64,000 nucleotides of DNA from Fimbriimonadia bacterium. Its GTDB lineage: Bacteria > Armatimonadota > Fimbriimonadia > Fimbriimonadales > GBS-DC. The stretch spans positions 1-64,000 of the forward strand of contig JAHCHP010000018.1 of assembly GCA_026129765.1 (NCBI GenBank). Direction: 5' to 3'. Positions 27,366 to 35,677 of the stretch are shown one piece after another; position 1 is the stretch's first letter, and each line of letters starts with the position of its first letter. The translations under genes and the position numbers were made by a program. Below the pieces are notes generated by a model. The model was given only the letters and a program-made list of their open reading frames with translations. It did not search any database and was not told the origin of the DNA.

Positions 27366-28643
27366 TTATGCCCACGCCCCCATCCGTCCCCAAACATTCC
27401 AAGAAGGCGTGTCCAAACGAGGGCTGTTGTCATCGCGCTTGTTTTGCGCTTCGGAAAAGGACTGTCTCGTTTGGGTTTGCTGGAAGGGCTGCCCTGAAGC
27501 GTTCTCCTGAAAAACATCCATCTGCCCCAGTTGCAATCCTCGTTCCTCCAGCATTTGACGCAACTGCTCCACCGTCTGCTCTAACATCCGGCGTGTCATC
27601 TCGTGGTTGGCGGTAAACTGTGCCTGCACTTCGGAACCATTCACCTGAATCGCGATCTGCACCGCGCCAAGCTCCGGCGGGTCCAATCGCACATGCGCGA
27701 TTCGCTCTTGAGGCAACACGATCATACGCTCTAAATGCTCTGAAATCTGTTGAAAGAGGGGCGAGGCTTCCGCCGCCATCGCGTGACCACGCTCAGAGAC
27801 GCGGTAGCTGCCTGCCGCTTGAGCGATAGGATGGAGAGGGATAGCGTGTGCTGATTGAACCCCTGATGGATGGGTTGGACGCTCCAGAACCAACATCCCC
27901 TCCTCATGGGAAACGGATGGATCGGCATTTCTCCCGTCTACCATCCTTTCATCTTGCCGCTCCCCCATCGCCTGTCCCATTGAATCAGCCATTGCGCCCG
28001 GCGCCTCCACAGGCAACCCGCTGCTCTCCCCAGACAGAGATTCATCCGTTGCTGTGTCCGAAATCCTTGAGAGATCAGCAGGCATAACATGACGGCTCGC
28101 GGTTTCAGCCTCATCTGCAGGCACTGTGAAAACGCCGGGAAGTTCACTGTCAGATAACCGTTCGCTCACTCTTTCAGCAACCCGTTCCCCTGCGCTGGGA
28201 GCCTCCTCAGTCTGGTGAGAGGTTAAGGCAGGAAGCAGGTCCGGCGCACTCAAATCGTTTGGAAAAATCCAGCCGTTGCGCTCCTGCCAGTGTTCGGTTA
28301 GGGCGGCATACTCCGAACCGCTGTTCAGAGCGAGGGAAGAATGTTCCAGACCTGCTTCTTGCCCCGAAACCACTGTCCATGAGAAATCGCTCTGCATGAC
28401 TGGGAACGTGGGCGACGCGGGGATCATCGCCGCCAATAAAGCTGCTAAATTCGGGTTCGATTCGGGAGAGGGGGTACTCTCTAAGGTAGGTTCCGTTTGA
28501 GAAACCGGTTCGACGTCCAGCGCCAGTAAGAGCGTCTCGAAACTGCCGAGCGCAATACCTGGCTCGTCCAAAGCAGGCGTGCCTTCCGGCATTGCGCTCC
28601 AAAGCCACCCATCGTTCCCAAAGGCTTGAATCATCGCATTCAT
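27366..28643 (-). CDS. fliK: Flagellar hook-length control protein FliK
   Basis: A 425-residue FliK-type molecular ruler that sets hook length and switches export from hook to filament subunits. The C-terminal Flg_hook domain is clear (about residues 300-385): HVRLDPPELGAVQIAIQVNG, AQFTANHEMTRRMLEQTVEQ and LRQMLEERGLQLGQMDVF. The N-terminal 280 residues are low-complexity, rich in Ser, Glu and Pro, as expected for an extended ruler. It is first in the fliK-flgD-flgE operon. Confidence 0.88.
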   Translation of the reverse strand: MNAMIQAFGNDGWLWSAMPEGTPALDEPGIALGSFETLLLALDVEPVSQTEPTLESTPSPESNPNLAALLAAMIPASPTFPVMQSDFSWTVVSGQEAGLEHSSLALNSGSEYAALTEHWQERNGWIFPNDLSAPDLLPALTSHQTEEAPSAGERVAERVSERLSDSELPGVFTVPADEAETASRHVMPADLSRISDTATDESLSGESSGLPVEAPGAMADSMGQAMGERQDERMVDGRNADPSVSHEEGMLVLERPTHPSGVQSAHAIPLHPIAQAAGSYRVSERGHAMAAEASPLFQQISEHLERMIVLPQERIAHVRLDPPELGAVQIAIQVNGSEVQAQFTANHEMTRRMLEQTVEQLRQMLEERGLQLGQMDVFQENASGQPFQQTQTRQSFSEAQNKRDDNSPRLDTPSWNVWGRMGAWA

Positions 28644-28664
28644 ACTCAGAAGCGATTATCGGCA

Positions 28665-28670
28665 ATTATA
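28665..28670 (-). promoter_or_regulatory. -10 element of the fliK-flgD-flgE operon
   Basis: On the minus strand CGTATAAT (hexamer at 28670-28665) predicts a start near 28658, giving a leader of about 14 nt before the fliK ATG at 28643. There is no clear -35 and no sigma-28 or sigma-54 signature. Confidence 0.5.
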
Positions 28671-29085
28671 CGGGGTATTTACAGCAAAAATGAGGGGGAA
28701 TTTTGGGTATTGAGTTTCCCTAAACGATCCTTGAGAAATCGGAAATCGGAGGCTTAAAAAAACTTGATTTTGGGTCTGCTGAGAAGCCCCATATCGCGCA
28801 TTTACCATTCCAAAGGTTGCCGACAAGCAGGCACACCGCTGTCACTCCCGTTGGTCATCCTCGCGAAAGCGGGGAACGCGGGAATCCGGCAAAGGCAATT
28901 GTTTTCGAGAGACTTCCATGCGAATCTCTTGACAAGAACCCATTGTACGGATACTGTTCAGCAAAACAATTTTCAATCTATCCAAATCGAAAGCAGGAAT
29001 TTCCGATTCGCCATACAAACTAATATGCGAGTGATATGGAAGTTTGACCTATCACCGATTAATACTTTTGTGGAGGATTTTCCAA
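28671..29085. other. Intergenic space with a degenerate repeat and the M43 leader
   Basis: No gene is supported here. Positions 28840-28890 resemble common intergenic repeats (GTCACTCCCG, GGTCATCCTCGCGAAAGCGG, GCGGGAATCCGGC). From about 28975 the sequence is duplicated ahead of the damaged M43 copy at about 30230-30350. It includes the arms GTGATA and TATCAC (about 29032-29055) separated by 13 nt, a possible operator. Confidence 0.5.
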
Positions 29086-30051
29086 ATGAGATTCTCGAAG
29101 TGGATTCACTCGAGTTTAGTGGCAGTTTTTGGTCTTGTGTCGATCCCTACAATGGCGCAATTTAGCGTCTACGAAACGAGTCAGCCCTTTGTGATGGGCG
29201 ATTATGTTTATCCAAGTCAGGCAGCGTTCATCCAAAGCGGCGCGCGCTGCGGCACGATTCACCCCGATGAGCATACCATGGAGTTGATCGAGAAGATGAC
29301 CGCTCACCTCTATACCGGTTCTGACTTCTTACCAGCAGCCCGTACCATCACGGTCTATGTTCACGTCATTACCAACACCTCCGGCGCAGGAAACGTTACG
29401 GATAGCCGTATCAATGCCCAGATCAACGTTCTTAACAACGCCTTTGCCGGGTTGGACGGACCACGCAGCGGGCAAGGACCTTCCGCGCAACCGACCGCCA
29501 ACACCGGCTTTTCGTTTGTCTTAGGCGGCATCACGCGCACCGCGAACAACACATGGTACACGATGTCTCCAGGTAGCACCGCCGAAGCGCAAGCCAAAGC
29601 CGCGCTCAGAGTGGGAGGACCGAATGTGTTGAACCTCTACACATGCAATCCAGGGGGCGGTCTCTTGGGATGGGCGACCTTCCCATGGAGCTACACCTCC
29701 AGCCCCAGCAAAGATGGTGTCGTTGTTCTCCATTCCTCGGTACCGGGTGGAAGCGCTGCGCCCTATAACTTAGGCGACACCGCGACTCACGAAGTGGGAC
29801 ATTGGCTTGGACTGTACCACACCTTCCAAGGCGGCTGTAATGGGAATGGCGATTACGTTTCTGATACGCCTTACGAGAGAAGCGCGTACTACGGCTGCCC
29901 CGGTTCCTACCCAGACACCTGCCGCAACAAAGCGGGACGAGACCCCATCGAAAACTTCATGGATTACACCGATGACGCATGCATGTTCCAATTCACAACC
30001 GGGCAAGCATCACGAATGAGTACGATGGCTTCTACTTATCGCGGACTGTGA
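29086..30051 (+). CDS. Secreted M43-family zinc metalloprotease (pappalysin-like)
   Basis: A 321-residue exported metalloprotease. A signal peptide (about 1-25, ending TMAQ) leads to a pro-region, with a Cys in [11 protein letters not shown] near residue 60 that could act as a cysteine switch. The catalytic zinc motif [11 protein letters not shown] (HExxHxxGxxH) is at about 230-240, and the Met-turn [12 protein letters not shown] at about 293-304, both diagnostic of metzincins. Several Cys between them would form disulfides. The ATG at 29086 has GTGGAGGA upstream. A damaged tandem copy follows. Substrate is unknown; family members often cleave extracellular proteins. Confidence 0.9.
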   Translation: MRFSKWIHSSLVAVFGLVSIPTMAQFSVYETSQPFVMGDYVYPSQAAFIQSGARCGTIHPDEHTMELIEKMTAHLYTGSDFLPAARTITVYVHVITNTSGAGNVTDSRINAQINVLNNAFAGLDGPRSGQGPSAQPTANTGFSFVLGGITRTANNTWYTMSPGSTAEAQAKAALRVGGPNVLNLYTCNPGGGLLGWATFPWSYTSSPSKDGVVVLHSSVPGGSAAPYNLGDTATHEVGHWLGLYHTFQGGCNGNGDYVSDTPYERSAYYGCPGSYPDTCRNKAGRDPIENFMDYTDDACMFQFTTGQASRMSTMASTYRGL

Positions 30052-30063
30052 TAATGGTTCATT

Positions 30064-30165
30064 CCCTAAGGTTCCCTCTTGTTTTTAGGGGGAACACCTT
30101 GTAGGGGCGCACCTGCGTGTGCGCCTTCAACAGGGGTCAGACCTATGTGTCTGACCCCTGAAGTT
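30064..30165. repeat. Composite intergenic repeat, copy B
   Basis: After an AGGTTCCC/GGGGGAAC hairpin (about 30068-30095) comes the module GTAGGGGCGCACCTGCGTGT (30101-30120) shared with copies A and C. It is followed by a perfect 12-bp inverted repeat CAGGGGTCAGAC (30131-30142) and GTCTGACCCCTG (30149-30160) with a 6-nt loop. It separates the M43 gene from its duplicate. Confidence 0.75.
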
Positions 30166-30350
30166 TGCCACTTGTCCGGTGTGCAACTTCAGGAGACGAG
30201 GCTTGTCACCTCGCTCTGTGTATTGCTGAAAACCAATAGATAAATACAAATAAGCAGGAAATTCGCTTCTTCATACAATTTTATATGCGAGTGATATGGA
30301 AGTTTTGACATATCACCGATTAATTATCACTTTTGTGGAGGATTTTCCAA

Positions 30351-31316
30351 ATGGGATTCTCGAAATTGGATTCATTCGAGGTTTTAGTGGCAGTTTTGGT
30401 CTTGTGTCGATCCCTACAATGAAAACATTTGGCGTCTACGAAGCAGATTAAGCCCTTTGTGATGGGCGATTATGTTTATCCAAGTCGGCAGCGTTCATCA
30501 AGCGGCGCGCTGCGGCACCATCCACCCCGATGAGCGCTATGGAGTTGATCGGAAGATGACCGCTCACCTTTACACCGGCTCAGACTTTTTACCGTCAGCC
30601 CGTACCACATCACGGTCTATGTTCACGGTCATTACCAACACCTCCGGCGCGGGAAACGTTTCGGATAGCCGTATCAATGCCCCGGATCAACGTTCTTAAC
30701 AATGCCGCTTTACGGGTTGGACGGACCGCGCAGCGGGCAAGGACCTTCCGCGCAACCCACTGCCAACACCGGCTTTTCATTTGTCTTAGGCGGTATCACG
30801 CGCACAGCGAACAACACATGGTACACGATGTCGCCGGGCAGCACCGCCGAAGCGCAAGCCAAAGCGGCGCTCCGCGTGGGAGGACCAAATGTGCTGAACC
30901 TCTACACATGCAACCCAGGGGGCGGTCTCTTGGGATGGGCGACCTTCCCATGGAACTACACCTCCAGCCCCAGCAAAGATGGTGTCGTAGTTCTCCATTC
31001 TACGGTACCGGGTGGAAGCGCAGCGCCCTATAACTTAGGCGACACCGCTACCCACGAAGTGGGACATTGGCTTGGACTGTACCACACCTTCCAAGGCGGC
31101 TGTAATGGGAATGGCGATTACGTTTCTGATACGCCTTACGAAAGAAGCGCGTACTATGGCTGCCCCGGTTCCTACCCCGACACCTGCCGCAACAAAGCGG
31201 GACGAGACCCCATCGAAAACTTCATGGATTACACCGATGACGCATGCATGTTCCAATTCACAACCGGGCAAGCATCGCGCATGAGTACGATGGCTTCTAC
31301 TTATCGCGGACTGTGA
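30351..31316 (+). pseudogene. Damaged tandem copy of the M43 metalloprotease
   Basis: A second copy of the preceding gene including about 100 bp of its leader. From the ATG at 30351 to the stop at 31316 it is 966 bp, identical in length to the first copy, but the first 350 bp contain many one- to three-base insertions and deletions that break the frame early (stop after about 23 codons). From 30702 the frame is open and matches the first copy almost perfectly through [11 protein letters not shown] and the Met-turn, with the differences I checked being synonymous. The signal peptide and most of the pro-region are lost, so a normal secreted protease cannot be made. Local sequencing error in the 5' part is a real alternative. 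Confidence 0.8.
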
Positions 31317-31400
31317 TAACGGTTCTTTCCCTAAGGTTCCCCCTAAAAAAAAGGGGGAACCCATCATAAACTTTCAGCCTTAGCGCAGCGAAAGGGACTG

Positions 31401-31619
31401 TTTTTTGCGGCAAAGTCGGAGCTCCGCCTTCCAATCCCTGGGTAGACAAATCCGTCATTCCAGTGAGCGCGGGAATTTAGCCTTTGAAAAGCAGACCCTT
31501 CGGCTTCGTATAGAGTGAACGCCTTGTAGGGGCGCACCTGCGTGTGCGCCTGCATAATGGGTCAGACCTATGTGTCTGACCCTACAGGGTCATGCCGAGC
31601 GAAGCCGAGGCATTTACTG
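31401..31619. repeat. Composite intergenic repeat, copy C
   Basis: This space (31317-31694) has no gene. It opens with a GGTTCCCCC/GGGGGAACC hairpin (31334-31361), then carries modules seen elsewhere: AAAGCAGACCCTTCGGCTTC (31488-31507, as in copy D), GTAGGGGCGCACCTGCGTGT (about 31526-31545, as in A and B), the inverted repeat GGGTCAGAC/GTCTGACCC (about 31559-31582) and GTCATGCCGAGCGAAGCCGA (from about 31589, as in A and E). Confidence 0.75.
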
Positions 31620-31694
31620 TTTCTGTTTCAAGCCACCTTCATAAGAACTGCCTATTCCCCAAATTCTCCGCCATCAGGTACACTTTGCATACTT

Positions 31695-32540
31695 ATGCTT
31701 TTACAAGTGACCCGCATGGCAGCATTTGAGGCGTCCCATTTCTACCGCCTAACACATTTAAGCGACGAAGAAAATGCCGCTCGCTTTGGGCTGGCATCGC
31801 GGCACCATGGGCATAACTACTTGCTGCATGTGGGATTGACAGGCGCATTGAATCCCACAACAGGCTGGATCATCAACACGCAGGACATCGACCGCCTTTT
31901 GCGCGAAACGGTCATCAAAGAACTCGACCATACCTGTATCAACTTAGACCATCCCTATTTCCACACCCGCCTGCCCACGACCGAGAACCTCGCGCTCTAC
32001 ATCTGGGATCGGTTGCTGGCGGTCTTTCCCGAATCGGTTCAACTGTGTCAGATTCAAGTCTGCGAATCGAATCGTTTAGCCGCCGCTTTTCGGGGCGAAC
32101 GTTCCTTGTCAGGCACTCAGGAGGTTTCAACCGTGTATTTCACCCGCGCTTATGAATTCACCGCATCGCATCGATTGTTCAATCCCGCGCTTTCGGACGA
32201 AGAGAACCGCGCGTTGTTTGGCAAATGCTTCAGTCCGAACGGGCATGGGCATAACTATCGCTTGGAAGTGACCTTAGCAGGCGAAATCACCCCAGAACAA
32301 GGTATGGTCACCGACCTTGCCAAGCTGGATAACTGCGTTCAACAAGAAGTGTTGCAGACGCTGGATTATGCCTATCTGAACCGGGATGTTCCAGAATTCA
32401 AGACCCAGGTTCCCACAACCGAACACCTGGTGAAATTTGTTTGGGACCGCCTATCGCCTCATTTTGCCGCCAGTCCCCGCCTACATCGGGTGCGGTTATA
32501 TGAAACGCCGCGCAGTTGGTTTGATTATGGTTTAGAATAA
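31695..32540 (+). CDS. Fused tandem 6-pyruvoyl-tetrahydropterin synthase/QueD protein
   Basis: A 281-residue protein made of two PTPS/QueD domains. Such enzymes convert 7,8-dihydroneopterin triphosphate to 6-carboxy- or 6-pyruvoyl-tetrahydropterin, for queuosine or pterin synthesis. Domain 1 (about 8-140) keeps zinc ligands His15, His38 and His40, the Asp78-His79 pair and Glu124, but has Ala34 in place of the catalytic Cys. Domain 2 (about 148-281) keeps His159, His184, His186, Cys178 in FGKCFSPNGHGHNY and Glu270, but reads Asp224-Tyr225, so the catalytic His is lost. In PTPS the Cys and the Asp-His pair come from neighbouring subunits, so the halves may complete one active site. The start could also be the ATG at 31716. 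No other queuosine gene is near. Confidence 0.88.
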   Translation: MLLQVTRMAAFEASHFYRLTHLSDEENAARFGLASRHHGHNYLLHVGLTGALNPTTGWIINTQDIDRLLRETVIKELDHTCINLDHPYFHTRLPTTENLALYIWDRLLAVFPESVQLCQIQVCESNRLAAAFRGERSLSGTQEVSTVYFTRAYEFTASHRLFNPALSDEENRALFGKCFSPNGHGHNYRLEVTLAGEITPEQGMVTDLAKLDNCVQQEVLQTLDYAYLNRDVPEFKTQVPTTEHLVKFVWDRLSPHFAASPRLHRVRLYETPRSWFDYGLE

Positions 32541-32589
32541 TCTTTGCCAATTCCCTGTCCAAAACAAGTTATTTTCTCTTGCCAGCAGG

Positions 32590-32595
32590 TATAAT
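32590..32595 (+). promoter_or_regulatory. -10 element of the ABC exporter operon
   Basis: CAGGTATAAT (hexamer 32590-32595) predicts transcription from about 32602, 13 nt before the ATG at 32615, with no ribosome binding site between. Confidence 0.6.
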
Positions 32596-32614
32596 TTTTG
32601 TGGGATAACCATCT

Positions 32615-33382
32615 ATGCTGGAAGTTAAGAACCTGATCAAGTCATTCAAGGGCTTCCGCGCGGTAGACGATGTCAGTTTTCGCGTGGAGGCGGGGGAAAT
32701 TGTGGGGCTTTTGGGTCCCAATGGCGCGGGCAAAACAACCACGGTTAAATGTATTTGCGGCATCCTGAATCCTGATAGCGGGATCATTCATGTGGGTGGT
32801 TACGACATCCAGTCCCAAGACCGCGAAGCCAAACAATTGATGGCATTCATCCCCGAAATGCCTAACCCTTATGAACTGCTCACCGTACGCGAACATATTC
32901 AGTTTGTGGCGATGTGCTACGATACCCTGCCCGTTTTTGAAGAGCATATTGAAACCCTGCTGAACCGTTACGAATTGAAGTCCAAAGAAAACGCGCTGGT
33001 CGCGACGCTCTCAAAGGGAATGAAGCAGAAACTGGCAGTCGCATGCGCCTTCGTCCATAACGCGAAGTTGTTTCTCTGTGATGAACCCATGATGGGTATT
33101 GACCCTAAAGGGCAGCACGAATTAAAAACCGAGCTGCAACTTATGCGTGATGAGGGCGCGGCGGTGTTGGTCAGCACGCACCAATTGGATACCGCAGAAC
33201 GGCTCTGTGACCGGGTCATTATTATGCAGAGTGGGCGCATCCGGGCGGAAGGCACACTGGAAGAGTTGCAGGCGCAATCTGCCATGACCGGCAGGACGTT
33301 GGAAGAAGTGTTCTTGCGAATGACGGAGGAAGCAGAGCGTGAAGCCCCTATGGTTTCTAACGACTCGGGTACTGGTCAATAG
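32615..33382 (+). CDS. ABC transporter ATP-binding protein
   Basis: A 255-residue ATPase of an ABC exporter (DrrA/CcmA/YtrB-like group). Walker A is GPNGAGKTTT near residues 36-45. The signature motif is degenerate, ATLSKGMKQKL near 133-143, as common in this group. Walker B is LFLCDEPMMGIDP near 151-163, and the switch His is in VSTHQLD near 188. It powers the membrane protein encoded next, whose start lies 44 bp inside this gene, so the two are coupled. The substrate is unknown. Confidence 0.92.
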   Translation: MLEVKNLIKSFKGFRAVDDVSFRVEAGEIVGLLGPNGAGKTTTVKCICGILNPDSGIIHVGGYDIQSQDREAKQLMAFIPEMPNPYELLTVREHIQFVAMCYDTLPVFEEHIETLLNRYELKSKENALVATLSKGMKQKLAVACAFVHNAKLFLCDEPMMGIDPKGQHELKTELQLMRDEGAAVLVSTHQLDTAERLCDRVIIMQSGRIRAEGTLEELQAQSAMTGRTLEEVFLRMTEEAEREAPMVSNDSGTGQ

Positions 33383-35060
33383 TCTGAAGCGCGCGTTTGG
33401 CAACCCGCTGCGCGCGATTTTGACGCTGCTGGTGCTGGGCTTTTTCTTTCTGACTTTTGCGGGCAATGTGCTGTCGATGTTCTTTGGCGATTCAAAGCCC
33501 CCCCCGATGCCCGCCAATATGATGTTAGATCCGCGCCTGATTGTGGACAAGTTGATTGGGCTGATGACCCTGCTGCATTTGGCTTTGGTCGCGGCGGCGT
33601 TTTTCCCCTCAACCGCGAAAAGCTACGCGGGATTTTTCCTTGAGCCAGATGTGAACTATCTTTTCCCGACCCCGCTCAAACGGTTCAAAGTGTTCCGGTT
33701 TCTGGTGCTGGCGCGCGGGATGTTTGGCAGTTTGATGTTGATGCTGCTCATCGTGTTCTACTACGCGGTGTTCGGACGACGTTCCTTGATGCAGCTCAGC
33801 GCGCTGAATATCGAACCGCAAGTCGGTCCTTGGGGACTGATGACCTACCCCCTCATCTACAGTTTGATGACGATGGGCTTGCTGTTTGTCAGTGTCAATA
33901 TTGGCATTCGGGCTTACCACAATCCTGCGCTTTGGAAACGCGTCTGGCTGGTTCTGGGCGTAGGGTTGGGAGGGGTTGCGGTCGCGATGGCGTTCTTCGG
34001 TTTGCAAGCCGCTCAAAAAGGCGAATCTGTCGTAGACGGGCTCATCGCTGGGATGAATCATCCCGTACTCTACGCGCTGTTAATTCCCTTGCGCGCGCCA
34101 GCGGACGCGGCAATGATCGTCTACAATGGCTGGTCCGCGGCGGTGGTGTTGGGCGCGGTGTTCTGGTTGGGAGTGTTGGTGGCTGCTAACCGCGCTCTAA
34201 AAACGCAGGATGTTTGGCTCTATGAATATGCGGGAGCCTCGGCGCAGAAGCGGGCGCGCGCGGTGTCCGCTCAACAGAACCCTTTGCAAGCCATGATGGA
34301 CCGGGTCGCGGAAGACGCGCAAAAGGGAAAGATCAAGACATTGCGAGTCCCGTTCTTAGAACGCTGGCGTCCGACAGGGGTCTGGGCATTGTTCTGGCGA
34401 GACCTTCTTATCGGCTGGCGTCTGGGCGGCATGACGAACCTGATTATGCTGACGGTGATCCTGCTCTTGGGGGCAGGCGCGCTCATGGCGGTCAAAATTT
34501 GGGGAGGACAAAAAGCGGACAAGCTGGTCGTCGTTGTCGCCGGTTTATCGCAGTATATAATCGCCTTGCTCTTCATTGTGGGCAGTCTTTATGGGATTAT
34601 GGATATCTTGAAACGCATGGATTTCCAAAAACCAATGCCGCTGCCTGCCTCGCATGTGGTCTTGATTGAGGTATTGCCTACCATCCTCACACTCGCTTTG
34701 CTTCTTATTCCGCTCACCCTCATCTCTATTGCGCTCTTCCCACAAAACGCGGGACTTTGGCTCTACTTGTTGTTTATCGAGCTCTCTTTTATGTTGCCCA
34801 TCAGTTTAGGGCTGCTGATTCTGGTCTTAATGAACCCGGATCAAACCGACTACACCCAGCGTTTACTTTTGGGCGTCTTGATGTTCCCGATCATCTTTTT
34901 GTGCGGCGCGCCCGGCTTAATCTTGCTGGGGCTCAGTTTCTATTTCAAAGTCCCCTTAGTCATCAACGCGATTCTGGTGCTGGGCGCAAACGCGATGGCG
35001 ACCGTGTTCTTAACCACTGTCGCCGCCAACCGCTATGAGTCGTTTAATCCTTTGGATTGA
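33339..35060 (+). CDS. ABC exporter membrane protein (putative ABC exporter family)
   Basis: A 573-residue polytopic membrane protein with about 12 predicted helices in two halves separated by a hydrophilic stretch (about residues 290-340). It begins MKPLWFLTTRVLVNSLKRAF with an amphipathic lead-in, typical of ABC-2-like exporter permeases. The start is GTG at 33339, with GGAGG 9 nt upstream, inside the 3' end of the ATPase gene. It pairs with that ATPase as a two-gene exporter. Its substrate cannot be told from sequence. Confidence 0.82.
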   Translation: MKPLWFLTTRVLVNSLKRAFGNPLRAILTLLVLGFFFLTFAGNVLSMFFGDSKPPPMPANMMLDPRLIVDKLIGLMTLLHLALVAAAFFPSTAKSYAGFFLEPDVNYLFPTPLKRFKVFRFLVLARGMFGSLMLMLLIVFYYAVFGRRSLMQLSALNIEPQVGPWGLMTYPLIYSLMTMGLLFVSVNIGIRAYHNPALWKRVWLVLGVGLGGVAVAMAFFGLQAAQKGESVVDGLIAGMNHPVLYALLIPLRAPADAAMIVYNGWSAAVVLGAVFWLGVLVAANRALKTQDVWLYEYAGASAQKRARAVSAQQNPLQAMMDRVAEDAQKGKIKTLRVPFLERWRPTGVWALFWRDLLIGWRLGGMTNLIMLTVILLLGAGALMAVKIWGGQKADKLVVVVAGLSQYIIALLFIVGSLYGIMDILKRMDFQKPMPLPASHVVLIEVLPTILTLALLLIPLTLISIALFPQNAGLWLYLLFIELSFMLPISLGLLILVLMNPDQTDYTQRLLLGVLMFPIIFLCGAPGLILLGLSFYFKVPLVINAILVLGANAMATVFLTTVAANRYESFNPLD

Positions 35061-35073
35061 GTAGCAAAAACTA

Positions 35074-35628
35074 TTACTGTCTTCCTTGAGCCTGGAATTC
35101 TTTTTTGTTCACTTGTCTCGTTTTCGCATTGCCATCACGCACTTGATACAAGGTAATCTTAATCGTGCTATATTCAATGGAGTCTTCAGTCTCAATCTCT
35201 CGAAAAGTCAGATTGAGATCAAACTTCGAGTATGTCGGTTTGCGATTAAATTTACGCTTAACGCTATTCCAATCCAGCCCTGTATGCGCATAACATTTGT
35301 AAGTCCCCGCCTCGATTTCGGTGATGGTGGTCTGCCTGCCGCGCTGAATATAAAAGAACCGCGCTAATGCCCCATTATCCACGCGAACCAACTTGACAAC
35401 CGCGTCGACATCTTTGTTGGTGTTATCCACCGTGAGCTCACAGAGACCGAGGGTGCCAATGGGCGGGCTGATATGGGTGCCGGTGGGAAGCGCGTGAGGC
35501 TTAGTAGTCTGCGCTTGCAGACCGCCGGGCGCGCGGCTAAAATCAACCACCAGCCAAGAGGTTACTTGTACAGCAAAGGTTAGGGTCAAAATCATCAAGA
35601 TAATCCAGTATCTGCGTTCCATTATCAT
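35074..35628 (-). CDS. Single-pass membrane protein of unknown function
   Basis: A 184-residue protein I do not recognise. An N-terminal hydrophobic segment (about residues 6-28, YWIILMILTLTFAVQVTSWL) is a membrane anchor or uncleaved signal. The remainder (about 45-184) looks like an exported beta-rich domain, with CELTVDNTNKDVDAVVKL and IEAGTYKCYAHTGLDW, possibly forming a Cys-Cys bridge. The frame is open further upstream, but the promoter at 35639-35644 places the start at the adjacent GTG/ATG (35631/35628). It converges with the ABC exporter. Confidence 0.6.
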   Translation of the reverse strand: MIMERRYWIILMILTLTFAVQVTSWLVVDFSRAPGGLQAQTTKPHALPTGTHISPPIGTLGLCELTVDNTNKDVDAVVKLVRVDNGALARFFYIQRGRQTTITEIEAGTYKCYAHTGLDWNSVKRKFNRKPTYSKFDLNLTFREIETEDSIEYSTIKITLYQVRDGNAKTRQVNKKEFQAQGRQ

Positions 35629-35638
35629 CACCGAATGA

Positions 35639-35644
35639 ATTATA
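35639..35644 (-). promoter_or_regulatory. -10 element of a leaderless membrane-protein gene
   Basis: On the minus strand TTGGTATAAT (hexamer 35644-35639) predicts initiation at about 35632, next to GTGATG (GTG 35631, ATG 35628). The same GTGATG arrangement is seen at the OsmC gene. Confidence 0.6.
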
Positions 35645-35677
35645 CCAAAAAAATAAAACAAATTGTTTCTTTACGAG

